A stretch of 64,000 bases of DNA, from assembly GCF_901709675.1 (NCBI RefSeq), contig NC_051087.1, forward strand, positions 10,132,884 to 10,196,883, in the 5' to 3' direction. Positions 50,834-63,400 of this stretch are shown piece after piece; position 1 is the first letter of the stretch; each line of letters begins with the position of its first letter. A program made the translations under genes and the position numbers. The DNA comes from Syngnathus acus (taxonomy: Eukaryota > Chordata > Actinopteri > Syngnathiformes > Syngnathidae). Below the pieces are notes generated by a model. The model saw only the letters and a program-made list of their open reading frames with translations. It made no database searches and was not told where the DNA came from.

Positions 50834-51997
50834 AAAAATTGATTATATTAATTTACTTTCACCTTCATAGTCACGTCCTCTTGGCTGACGTATTTGGTGC
50901 TGTACTAACTCATTTCCTGTTCCATAGAATTATTTTATATAATTTTAATCTCCAGACACTGATTGATTTGCCTGTTATGTTGCTATTCAAAGTTGGTTAC
51001 TCTCCACTGTAATGTGGGACCGGTTAGACCAATTTATTGTATCACCCAACCACAGAATTAACGTGGTCAAATGCAGAGACAATTACCATAGTGGAAACAC
51101 AAGTGATTGGTGATTCATTTTGGGTTATATTTCGTAGGAGTACTATGTCACAATTTGAAATGTGCCATAATTTCTTTAGGACTTTGGTTCCCTAGAGTCT
51201 GTCTATAGAGAAGCCAAAGGAATACAAAAGCTGTTTATCCCCAAGAGGTCATAGTTCCCAAAATGTCCATCCCGACTCAACACAGTGTCTGGCCCTAAGG
51301 CCCTGTAATTACTCAGCTTTAACAACCAAGTATCAAAATGTAAGAAGCCTTAAACCCCGCTATTTAACAGACACATTTTAGGAGAGGTGTCCAGCAGGAC
51401 GTTGTCAAAAGACGGTTGGGGTTAACAACCTGATTACAACAATCGTTACGTTCTGACATTCCCTGGCACTTGTTTCTTGCACTTCACTCAGCTTCAGAGA
51501 TCCCAGGAGAGAATTATTTTTAGTTTGTCTTAGACTTAATGTTAATTACTGGCTGGCTAAGAAGGTTCACTGGTTTGCTTTACACATGGATAATTGGGCC
51601 AGTTATTTCACTGAATGTGTGCCATCTGAGATAGCTGAACTAATGAGCACTGCTAAGTGTGTGAGAACTTCCTTTATGCTGTCACACTGGTTAAGCATTT
51701 TTTGCCATTGAGTCATTTTGACCTACAACAAAATAACCATGACAGCAGGAAAATAAAAAAAAATAGTCAATAGAGACATAGATAAATGTCTCCTCATGAA
51801 CTGGAGAGTCTTCATCATTCTTCCTGTCAGCATAAATTCTTTAAACTACCCTCCCTTATCTGCTTTCATCCTTTTCTTGTCCTCAATTATCTTGCATAAC
51901 ATCAGTTTAAAATGCTCGCGTGAGGATGGAATATAGTGGGACTGAATCTCTAGATCTGTGTTCATCAATTTATGAGATCGCCAGTCAAAAATACATA

Positions 51998-52390
51998 TAC
52001 CGTATTTTCCGGACTATAAGGCGCACCGGACTATAAGGTGCACCTTCAATGAATGGCCCATTTTAAAACTTTGTCCTTATATAAGGCACACCGGACTATA
52101 AAGCGCACCATTAATGCATCATGTCAGATTTTTAATCCAAATCAAATCATTCTCCATTTTATCTTTTTTATTTCAACTTCAGACGCAACAAATTACTTTA
52201 TAATCACAAAATAATGATCCATAGTCTTCAGCGGGCCACTTATGATTGATTTCATGACACAATGCTTCGGGCCAGTTTAAATTTGGGAATTTGGTCCATA
52301 TATAAGGTGCACTGGACTATAAGGCGCACTGTCGGCTTTTGATAAAATTTTAGGTTTTTAGGTGCGCCTTATAGTCCGGAAAATACGGTA
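51998..52390. mobile_element. palindromic MITE of the CCGTATTTTCCG family, copy 2
   Basis: It starts TACCGTATTTTCCGGACTAT and ends with the exact reverse complement ATAGTCCGGAAAATACGGTA. The inner part shares AAGGTGCACC, CCTTCAATGAATGGCCCATT and CTGTCGGCTTTTGA with copy 1 at 13,662. It has about 100 bp of extra sequence in the middle and lacks the 65-bp internal duplication. Confidence 0.9.
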
Positions 52391-52500
52391 TATTGACAGA
52401 TGTGTCAAATTCAGGTAGAGAAAGTAGCCATTGGAGCTTCTCATCAACCAGGCGGCCAGCTGATTTGAAGCTCTGGCGGCTGAAGCCAAACTGTGGCAGG

Positions 52501-52533
52501 CTTTTTTTTTTTGTTGGGGGGGGGGGGGGGGGA
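52501..52533. repeat. poly-T followed by poly-G tract
   Basis: About 12 T, GTT, then a run of 18 G. It is a homopolymer and a likely sequencing-error site. Confidence 0.9.
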
Positions 52534-54718
52534 TTTGGGGCAATTACTAAATTATCCACAATTTTACATTCTTGGCCAGATGCTATTTGGCCTGGTTAAA
52601 TGTAATTTTGGCAAAAGGTCCCACTAATGCTACTGTACAAAGGCCCTCCCTGCCAAGCCCCGAAGCATGCATTGCAAGCCAAACATATTATTAGCCAAGT
52701 TAGCATATGGTAAACAAAGAGATTGACCATGTTCCTCCAGCATTCAATGATACAAATATCAGATCTAACACAATTGCTGATCCAGCCAATGCCTCAAGGA
52801 CGCTACACTGATCAAATCAAATTGGACAATTTTGTGCTAACAAGGTTAGGACTCGAATTGGGATGGGAATAGAGGAGGAAAGAGGGAGCGATAACACATT
52901 GGCAGGCAGCAGCCAGGCAGAAGGACAGTAAGACCGACAAGTGATTTAATTTAGCTGTGCCGTTGCTATTAGGACAGCCACCAGGGGAAAGGCTTTTTCT
53001 ATTTCTTGATGTCTTTGATCGCACCGTCAGTTCGAATGGGTTGGTGAGACAGAGCTTGGCACCGATAAATGACACCCCTGCTCTTGGGAAGGGGAATGTA
53101 CAAAAGTTGCAATGTCACCGTGCTTTTTGTTCTCGAAGGAGAGCACAAGCCTGCTGACACGATATGTTCATTCCAACCCCATCTCGGTACATACGACAGC
53201 TCGTGTGTCCTCGTCACTTAAGAATGGGCAATTATACAAGAAAGGCGTTTGCCTAGTTTTTAATTGGCTGGAGACCATTGTGAGTATACCAACATTGTTT
53301 CAGATTAAAAAGAGATAATATACTATATTTGTGTTACAAGAGTACAAAGAAACAATTCAAATATAATGAGATTTATGAAATCAATATTTTTCATCCCAAG
53401 TAAAGTTTTGTGAGGTTAAGGTCAAGGATCATTTTCCACATGAAACACACCCAAATGAACTTAAACTGGATTCTTTTAATAAGATGCTACCATTATAATT
53501 AGGAAAACATGTCTACAGTGTGCATCAATTTCCTACAATTTGAAGTGTGCTAAATCCTATTAGTCAGCTAGTTGAGACTCCCAAATGATTATCAGGGTTA
53601 ATCCCCCTGGCTCTCTTCCCTGCACCATGCAGGAATGTTGCCTAGATGAGGACCTCATTTGGCATTGTAGCCAATTACGTGTTTGAAAAATTGTTGCTGG
53701 AAGAGTTGAAAAAAAATCGCCATTTTTGCAACATTGCCATGATTTTGGCAACACTTAAGAAAGAAGTTGTTGCTCTTTCTCAGTGATACCGCTCACAAAC
53801 AAGCACAGCAAAATTAAAATAGCTCTTTCAAAATCCAAGCACCACACATTTTACAATTTATTTTGACTTCATAGAGACTGCAATGTGGCCAACTAGTCAT
53901 TTTTTTGCCCAGGTCCGGTCCAGAGGGAGCATGTTGGAGTGATTTTGGATTGAAGTCAGGGCAGCCCACCAACGTCAAAACAGCAGATAATACATTGTGG
54001 GAAGTGAATGATGTTCAAGCCTCCAGCAGACGTCTAGAGATAACAGAATATATGCCAAGGTCCAGTGAAGCTGTTCTGACAGCTGCTACTGCTGGAAAAC
54101 ATTACAAAATGCTACTTATGTTGTTCTCGGTTTGTCCCCAGTTTGTTTTCGTCCTCTGATTTTGTTGGCAGGCTTGGCAAGGTGGAAAAAAAATGTGCAA
54201 ATGTTTGTCTGTTTGGCGGTTTGAAAAAGAAAAGAAGAATTTTGACGCATAGCCATTTTAGAATAATAAACACATGACAATTGGAAACCAATATGGGCAG
54301 AAAACAAACAACATCCTAATTTTCCGCAATACCAATTACACGTAGTAAAATAAATAAATCATGATTCTTGGCTTTCAATTGAGTGGCAATTCAGTGTTTT
54401 TTTTTTACCAATTAATTTGAACCATACTGGCCAGAATCAAGGTTGTTATAGTTAACAACATAATGAATTTCCTGAAATTAAAATTGAAAAAATATTTTCA
54501 TTAAGGGAGTACTCAAATATAAAAGCAACCATTAGAACTTTTAACCGTATTAAAGGCAAAATGAAAGAAAAAATAATAATTATCACTAAAAATACGAAAC
54601 TATTATAACCCTAGTCAGAATAAAGTCCTTTTGCGATTCTCAGTGCTTGTACTGCATATATTCAACCTATCAAAAAATATTTATGAACACAAAATAGAAA
54701 GATGTTTCATGAGCTCAC

Positions 54719-55277
54719 CTTCTAAGGGGCAGTAGCGAGTGACCTTTTCTGGCATTAACTGGCCCTCTTTGTGTCTGCAGTAGACTTCTGCAATCTGCTG
54801 CCTGCAGTCCTTGCTTTTGGCCCTGGACAGAGCTGAGATGGCTTCCTTCCCACTGATTTCGCACTCGGGTGGTTGGTCATAGGTCACCTCCAGGGGCGCT
54901 GCAGTCGCCTGCCTTCTGTGCGGGTGCTGATGCCTGTGCTGGGCCTGGTGAGCGGCGTGATGCCGTAACCCTCCTGCAGCCGCACCTTGACCACCCGGGC
55001 GTGAGTTGTTGGCGACCGCCAGTGGCTGGTGGCTTAAAGGTAGCACTTCATTGGAGCTGCGAACCAAGTTGGGGGAGTTGTCACGCCAGACTTGCTGCTG
55101 GCCATGAGCCTTCTCCTGCAGATGCTCTCGCTGCTGCCTCCTGCCGGTTTGCCGATGCGGCTGCGAGCGTGCGCCAAAGTTGCTATTGTCTATGTTATCA
55201 AAGTCTTTTGGTACAGAGTTCTCATTATTACTGTCCACTTTGCTTTTCTCCTTGGGACGATGGGAGTAGTATCCATC
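54719..55277 (-). CDS. xylt1: xylt1 exon W1 (luminal stem)
   Basis: The acceptor is ACTCTTTGCAG and the donor is TTAGAAG|GTGAGC. The exon encodes DGYYSHRPKEKSKVDSNNEN, SVPKDFDNIDNSNF, a divergent linker, then KEAISALSRAKSKDCRQQIA, VYCRHKEGQL and MPEKVTRYCPLEG. Both ends are strongly conserved with human XYLT1. The linker of about 100 residues between them is rich in Gln, His and Arg and little conserved. The codon before D is supplied by an upstream exon. The ATG two codons upstream of DGYY lies in the intron and is not the start. Confidence 0.96.
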
Positions 55278-57262
55278 CTGCAAAGAGTAGAGAGAGGAAT
55301 GCTTGTTAAATGGTGAGGGATTCTAAAAGCGGAGCCACACTATTAAGAAAAACACAAGATGAGAAGCGAGCGAGCGTGGAGCATATCATACTTTGCTTTA
55401 ACAATCAATGTGGCATGTTTGAGTGGGCAACAAAATGCACTGAACTGTGTGGCATGAAATTAAGTATTGAGGTATTGAGTGGGAGGACTACAAGGTGCAA
55501 CTTGACTGGAGGTGACACAGGGCTGTTGCTCCGTGCCATCATCAGATTAGCCCGGTTTCAATTAAATTCTCCCTCAAATGGCCCCAGCTCATCGTAAACA
55601 GATTACCCAAAGGGGATAAAGGGCCAGCGTATGACTGTGAGTTTGTGTGGCTGTTAATGCTCGAGCGTGTGTGCATGCATGTGTACAATTCTTTTCACTT
55701 GGAGACTCAGAATAAGAAGGAACTGTAGTGTGGCATGTGACAAGGAAGGCGTCATATGAGATTGTGTGCGTGTGGGACTGAACCAACAGTTTATCTTTGA
55801 AGCAGAAGAAGCTGAATTCAATGGAGAGTGCATTAAAAAAGTGCAATGAGCAAAAGTAGGGAATGGATCGTGAGGCGAAGGAGTGCTGATATTAGGGTAG
55901 CGCTGGCCTGTTGCAGCAAAATGTACTGTCATGCATCAGATGCAAAAGAAAGAAAGCTGCCTTGCAGCCACGTCACTGTTGCACACCTTGCAAGATGCAT
56001 TGGGGGAGAGGTGGGAGGGAAAAAATAGGGAGTATGGGAGGTGGAACAGCAAACAGCAGCTGGGGAAAGATAGAGCCCACAACAACAAGGCTCCCTGATG
56101 TGCTTCAGCATTTACAAGACAGAAAAGAGGCGCCAAAAGAGGTGGGGGGAAAACGGAGCTATGTACAACAGAAGGGAAGCGGGAGAGCTGAACACAAGGG
56201 CGTTGAATTAGCTGCTATTCACGCTAGCAGCCGAGGATGGAAATGTCTTTGGACTATGAGCACTGGTTTTCTCGGGCTTTTTACCCTGAAACCAGACGCA
56301 TTGTCATCAACCTTTCCTTTATACGAGCACCTTCCCTGAACACAATTACACAGTTGACGCACTGTCCCACTCAGTGAAAGAAAGAGAGCAGAACACAAAA
56401 AGGGCAAGGAATCCTGAAGTGGAACAGCGCGACACTGTACATCATCATACATAAATAATTTGTAGGTTTTTTTTTTAATCGTAGATCCACTCCTTCCACA
56501 TGAATTTTACCCTTTCATAAACAGGGATGGAAAACCCTTCTTTGTGGAAGTAATAACGAATAAAAGAGAAGATCCCTTTAAGCTGCTTTTCCAGCAGACC
56601 TGTCACAATCCAATACACCTTTGAGCTTCTACCTGTCATCTCCCCCCTTTCTTTTCACCTTCACTTGCTCCAGTTCTTTTTTTCACGCATTTCTTCACAC
56701 AATCAAGATCCAGCCCCTCTGCTCCACATTTCTTCCCCTTTGCTTAGCTTCACACCTCTTTTTCTATACCCAGGATTATTTCACACCTTCCTCCCCGCTC
56801 CAATACCCCTACCCATCCTATGTAAGACTTTGTTTTCTTCACTATTCCAGTTCAAAACATCAGGTTGTCGGACAGAAGGTGGTAATCCCTCGTGTAACAG
56901 CTGCTTATGCTTATGATCACCTAAAAAGAAATACAGGCCTGAGAAGAAAATACTTAAGGGGCTGATCTAAGCACCATTAGTCACAAAACGTTTGTTTAGC
57001 TCATAAAAACCTAAACCAAAAATTTATTGGGTTGCATTCACAATGTGGATCTTGGAAGGATGCTACTACATTGAAATCACATTATAGATCATATCACGGC
57101 GATTGATTTGTTTTTATTGTGAACAAAAACATCCAGATGTAGACGGTACTGTATAATGTTCTGAAGGATCTGCCAGTATGGAGCATGTGGTCAACACTGC
57201 TCTGTCCTTTCTGCATGTTCTTGCTTCTGTGTTGCTGGAAATTGGGAAACAAATGTGAATGC

Positions 57263-57385
57263 TTGGTTGTCTGCGTGTCATGTGATTGACTGCTGACCGG
57301 TCCGGGCTGGATCCCAACACTTTGCCAAAGTTAGCTGGAATAGGCTTCAACTCACTCGTGATGCAGAACATGATAAGTCGTGGAA
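57263..57385. repeat. dispersed fish repeat (CCGAACCGCTTATCC family), degenerate copy 2
   Basis: GACTGCTGACCGGTCCGGGC, CAAAGTTAGCTGGAATAGGC and TCAACTCACTCGTGATGCAG correspond to the reverse complement of the repeat at 25,236. The copy is strongly diverged. Confidence 0.65.
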
Positions 57386-59927
57386 AAATGTTGATCCAAA
57401 GTCTTTAACTGATTTCATCACGGGATCATGACTCGTTGCAATTAATTGACATGGATCAGATGAGACCAGCCTCAAGTATGTTGGAAGGAGAAAAAAGGGG
57501 ACAGTTCTCTGGATGAACTATCTCCATACTGTGCAACTTCCACCATTCCTCCTCCTCTTCGGGACTTGGTTGGCAATGTTGTTTTTTAATCTCATGCTGT
57601 AAGATGGAAGCTGTGGGGCAAAGAATTAATAGTTGGACTGGAGATGGGGCAAGGATGGATTGCTACAGGGAATGTTTTTTTTTTAAATTTGCTGAATGCA
57701 TTGGAACCGCAACCGAGAATTGCCTGGCATGCGTTCCAGGGTTCACACAAACAATGCAGAGGAGTGAGGAAATAGCAAAAGAGGAAAACATGAATATTAT
57801 CCATCACTGGTAGCCACACTGAGAGAATGGGAGAGTGGTCCAGCCTCCCCTCTGGGAATGGTTTAGTCCATTCCTCACATACAGAGCTGGCCGATACTTC
57901 TGACTTTTCCTCATTTCCTCTGCCACAGGGGAAAATATTTCACCTGTCCCCCTTTCTTTCTTTCCCTTTGCACTTTTCTTTTTGGTTCACCCAATCTCCT
58001 GTGTGGCTCAGGGAAAGGAACTTATCTTTCTTCCCGCACCTGTCATTCTCCTCCCCTGGCCCTCATATCATCCCTTGCTCTAAGGGAGGAAGGAATCTGC
58101 AATCCCCTCCTCCTGAATGTCTTTTTTACTTCCAGGGACAGCAAGGTAGCGGTGCATCAGTCCAACCACGCCCACCCAGCAAGATTCCTTTTAACCAGTG
58201 CACCATTGGGACAGGGCTAAGGCAAGCCATCAAATGGGCCAGCGCTATGGCGACACAAGCAAGCAGCCGTGCAGACAACCACACCAGCCGCAAACATATT
58301 GCGAAGTTCATTACTAAACGCATTTGGCCGTGCTATGCATATTAGTGAGGACACGGGAGTTGGATCACCTCAGCTGCGTTCTGGCCTGAACGTGCTTGCC
58401 ATATGGCTAACGAGCTCAGATTAATTACCTGGAGTTAATCTCTGAGCAAGATGCAGAGTCTTGTATGACACTGGAGCCTGATACACAAACACCCTCAGTT
58501 CACAGCTGTTCTTCCACCACAAGAAAGTGCAAAGCGAATGGGCAAAAGCAGAGTTGGAGGCCTGGGGATTCTGCTCTGGGAGATGAAAACTCATTATTTT
58601 GTGTATTTTTGAAACATTAGCGCTAAAATGTTTAACATTAAAATACTGCAGAACACTAAAATGAATCTCGCAAACATTCAGCAGTATGATGAAAGAGAAA
58701 ACGTTTATGCTACATTGCTGTTTCAAGCAATGAATATTTCCAGTCTTTAAGCTACCGCAATCAAATCCGTATAGAGGCTAAAAGTGAAAGGATGCTGGTC
58801 ACATGTAAGCATGTGGAGATGTATGATTAGCAACAGCTCTGAATCAACGATTGACGTTAGGTATGCACAGAAGCCTCTTAGGTGCCCTGAAACAAGAAGT
58901 CCAAGGGACCTTTTGTGGTTGTGAAAATGCAGAAAAGAGCTAGAAGGAACATATATTATTGCCATAGCAATTCCACTTATAAATGTGCACTTATGTTTAT
59001 TTATTTATTCCTTATTTATGTTATCGCTCGATTGTGATAGCACTTCAAAGTCTTTTTCTACAAAATAAATGAATGTGTGTAAACGTTCATCTTTGCACAA
59101 AGTATTTATTATCAAATAGGTGTTAAACATTTTGGATGCTACTTATCATCATTAGAGCACATATAGATAAAGAAACATTCATTCGCACATTTGCCAATGG
59201 GCAATTTATTTATTGTCAGGGGATGCAATGGGAATTTTATTTTTCTATCTTGGTAAAGAAATACATTTTGCTCTTCATCTGCTTTTCACGCATTTTTATG
59301 CTGCACTTACAGCCTTGACCATTACATTTCTTACTACCGGTTGCTGCAAGCACGGCATATCTTGCTAATTTATCTATTGCAATTAATACAATGTTGCTTT
59401 GAATGAGAGCAGCAGATAATGCTTGAAATATAAATGAACCATTTAATGGACCTAATTTAATTCAAGTTCTGCTCAGCTGTGGAAAAGAACGTGATTTAAT
59501 TGAATGTTTCAGTGGGAATGTTGTGCTGGGGAAAAAATAGTAAATGAGTTGATGTCAAGATTATCCTTTTAAAGAACTTTACGCTAATCTTGATTGAGGT
59601 GAAATCGAGTTAAGGGACAACCTGAAATGACCTCAAAGGTTTCCAGAAAGCATATGTACCAACGACCCACACTCAACAATGAGCTCAAATCCCCTGAGCA
59701 TGTGGAAAAAGTGAAGCCGGCCTGCCTAAGCCTCACGAGGTTTGGTTTGCTTCTCCTCCATTAAAAAAAGAAAGAAAGAAAATGTTGCTCTGCACCCCGG
59801 TGGCTTACACAGATGGATCACTAAACCACACATTTACAGTCACACTTTTCTTCTCTTTCTATTGAACAAACCAACCTGTTTGCACACTCACATACTGCTT
59901 ACCAATGGGACTCGTTCATCCTGCAGT

Positions 59928-59930
<3 letters not shown>

Positions 59931-60012
<82 letters not shown>

Positions 60013-60041
60013 CGTGTGTGTGTGTGCAAGAGAGAGAGAGA
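59931..60041. repeat. (TG)n-(AG)n compound microsatellite
   Basis: About 95 bp of TG with a GCGTGCG interruption, followed by AG units. The cysteine/valine and threonine/histidine open frames across it are artefacts. Confidence 0.97.
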
Positions 60042-60389
60042 GAGAAAAGGGGGGAGGACGAGAGAATACTGTCATACTGTAGTAAATGGTAGACAGGTTT
60101 GGTGTCTCAAATGACACAATATCAGCCAGTATGGTTGTTATTATCAGACTAAATGGCTATTATCAGTTGTCAATGATTCTGATATTGCTTACTTCCCCTG
60201 CTAATAGGCTCGATATTACTTCCGAGGGAGAGATAATCATGAGAAAATCAACGAATAATATAGTCGGCCTTTGTGGTTGATAGATGACAGACTATATCAA
60301 ATAACAGATTTTTCCACAGGAGACTGCTGTCACGATTGCTTCGTGAGGTAAATGTTGAGTCTTAAAGCCATGACAGTTTTATGACATTA

Positions 60390-60466
60390 ACCATTCATCC
60401 ATCCACCACCTGTCTCTCACCCGTCCACCCAACTGCATGTCTGTCCGTCCGTCCATCCATCCGTAT
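60390..60466. repeat. CCAT/CCGT tetranucleotide tract
   Basis: Degenerate ATCC/GTCC units (CATCCATCCA, GTCCGTCCGTCC). Confidence 0.85.
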
Positions 60467-63400
60467 TGTATATTATAAATGAAAAATTTTAGGAAAATGC
60501 ATTTTTTCTCTTATATATTGCAATTCCATTCTCGACTTTCTTCAACTCAAGCTTTAGTGTAATAATCACTACAGTGACATATACAAACATAACATAAAAC
60601 GGCATCAAAATTTGCATTCTGATAATGCAAGGACACTAAAGCTCTGTGAGGGAGACAGTCCTTTTTTATGGTTTTTAAGATGGTTCAATAAAGAAAGAAC
60701 TAATGCACTACTTGCTCAGGATGCATTTTACATCACTCGAGTCAGCCAGGATGAAAGGCAAAGTTTTAGATTTACAGTACCCACATACCGTATATCCAAC
60801 TACCTGGTCAAATTTCTGTTTTCTGCTTTTACACCTAAAACGTTTTTTAGTATCCTCTATTTTTTTCCTGTCGGACGTACCATGGGAGTTTCCAAATTGC
60901 AAGAGGAATGAAAATGGCTTAGCTACATACAATATATGATGTCTATATTGCTGAAAGGCACGAAAGAGAAACCATGGAAAGACGCTAGCAGCCCTCATGC
61001 TGGGTGCCTTTACCACTTCACTCATATAGGGTGTGAATAGTCCCCCCAAACTTTACAGCTCCAGATTTGAATGGGGCCCATTAGGCGAAGCCATATCTCA
61101 CAAAGGCATGAAAAATCCGTAGCACGCCTTATCTTACATCTCCCTGTTCAGCCATGAAATGACACCCTTATTTAATCAATTGTGAATCATGAAATTTTGC
61201 ACAAGAGCCTCCTTTTCTTTGCGTTTGACAGTGATTGAACTGCACAGCCATGCAATTCCATTCACCACGGCGATGAGAAGAAAAGAGTGGGGGGTGGTGT
61301 CTCTTTGCCAGCAGTTTGTGAGAGGACGAGATGAAGGCGATTTGCCTGTGACACCAGACATCCCCATTTTGGTGGCACCGCTGCATGGACATGCTGCACG
61401 GTGGATTCTGTAGATCTGGGCAGTCACAAGTGTTGGAGGTGTATGGTTTTATGTTAGTAGTTGCAGATGATGAGACAGTCAGAAAAACTTTTACAAAGGC
61501 CCCTGAAAAGACCAAAGGTGAAGCACAGCAGCGAAAGATATTGGGGTGAACGTGATAAGTGGAGAAGGGGCCATGAGAAACAGTAGCAACAGCAGAGATG
61601 TAGACAAGAGTAGAGGAGGAGGAGATGGGAGAGATTGGGGGTGGAACGGGAAAGCCTCCCCCTTTCGTCCTTTTGTGTTGCATGAATGGGCCGGTGGGAA
61701 CAACATGTGAATGTATGGTGTGCACTGGGAGTGTTCCGAGAATATCGTTGGTCTGCCTTCTGAATCTGCCTTGTTACATAACTGGGACCCGGGTGTCGCC
61801 CTAACCCACACATCAGTGGTTCATTACCAGATTTAGTATTTTCTTCAATGCTGATAGTATTGATGAGATGACCGCACTTCATAATTACTTGACTGCAATG
61901 AAGGGTTGGATGGCTCATAATTTGTTTCAGTTGAATGTGGTGAAAACTGAGGCATCAACTCTTACCCTCTGTTTAGAATTATTTTATAAATGCAAATAAT
62001 TTGCGCAGCACATATTGAGAGTCCTTCCGGTCATATTCGATCAAGCCCGTCATTTCAGGAAGACATTAAAATTGTAACACGTTTTGGCTTGTCCAACTCA
62101 CTTTTAATTAGTTGTTTTTTTTTTTTTTTACTTTGGTCCATATTATCACACAAACAGAAATGATCATTTATGCTCTTATCTCCTCGAATCTTGACATTGC
62201 AATTTTTCCGCTATCTTAACAAAACTTACATCATTCAGTCAACCTTGCACTGTCTACCAGTTCTTTTTAGATTTAGTACAAATGTGAAAAATCACTTACA
62301 GGGCTTTCAATGGTTACTCTCCGTCATACTTGGTAGATTTGATGTCGTTTTATTGTCATGCTAGGTCACTATGGTTTGCTGACTGCCTCTGACTTACTGT
62401 CTCTCACCCAAGATTAAGAAAGCAAAGGTAAGAGAGCCTTGCACTGCATTGTCCTCAAACTGTGAAATGCACAGCCATTTAAGCCAATAGCTCTCTTTTT
62501 TGTAAATGCTTTCTATATAGACATGTTTGCTGACCGTATATTTATATAGTGACAGATGTATACACACAGTACATAAAATCACAAATGATATAGTATTACT
62601 GTATACTGCGGTATGTACATTACCAACGGGAAGAGGTGATGGATGAAAAGCAGGCATCAAAAAGGACTACATACTAGCACGCCAACTGAAAAGCATTTGA
62701 GGCTCGCCCACATACTATACCCAGCTGCTAGTTCAGAAAGGAATTCTTGTAGAATAAGCAATTTCCAAATTGTGCTATTCCGTGTTATTTGGGTAGGTCT
62801 ATAATTTTGTCCTTGATGCCCTGATTTTCATTATATTGACGAAATGTATTGCGTTGACTATAATTAAGTGGGGGGATGATTACCAAGGATTAATATGGGT
62901 GTTCACTTCCAGGAGTCATGGATGCATTCATGCATGATGCATGACAGTCCAACAGAGATCCTTGAGGGCTCCAGTGATTTCCAGGGCAAATATTATCAAT
63001 CTGGTCACAGTCTTCTAATCACGCGTTGTTAGGCATACAGAAATGTTTTAGGCTGTGTATCAGGTTTGTGTAGCTTTTGGAGACAATTGTTGAGGTCAGC
63101 AGAAAACACTGGAAGGGCAAATATGTCAGTTGCATAATAAATATTTATTGACACGTGAGAATGGATGGATGGACTATCTGCAATCAAACCTGAAATTTCC
63201 TGCAACACTTTTAGTAACACTGTGGCCAATTTCTCAAAGAAATCAATGCAGGCAGATGTTGCAATGGTGTAAAACTGCATGGTATAGCCTTTATGGGTTT
63301 TTTATTGTGTATAGTGTAGTCGAGTGCAGGCTTATCAAACCACTTTGTGTCCTTCACCTAGCAACAACACGCTAGCCATCATCATGATCATTGCATGCAG

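Larger units (their letters stand above)
50250..54718 (-). other. xylt1: xylt1 intron W1-W2
   Basis: 4.5 kb. It contains an L2-like repeat tail near 50,735, the second palindromic MITE at 51,998 and a T/G homopolymer at 52,501. The remainder holds nothing I can name. Confidence 0.8.

Noticed and set aside
54869-55309. 146-codon open frame on the plus strand
   Set aside because: It is the antisense shadow of xylt1 exon W1, whose minus-strand translation matches XYLT1 at both ends.
57827-58345. 172-codon plus-strand open frame
   Set aside because: No recognisable domain or splice context. It is antisense to xylt1 in an intron and Pro/Ser/Phe-rich as expected from a pyrimidine-rich stretch.
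59742-60117. 116, 72 and 69 codon open frames with Cys-Val or Thr-His runs
   Set aside because: Translation of a TG dinucleotide microsatellite.
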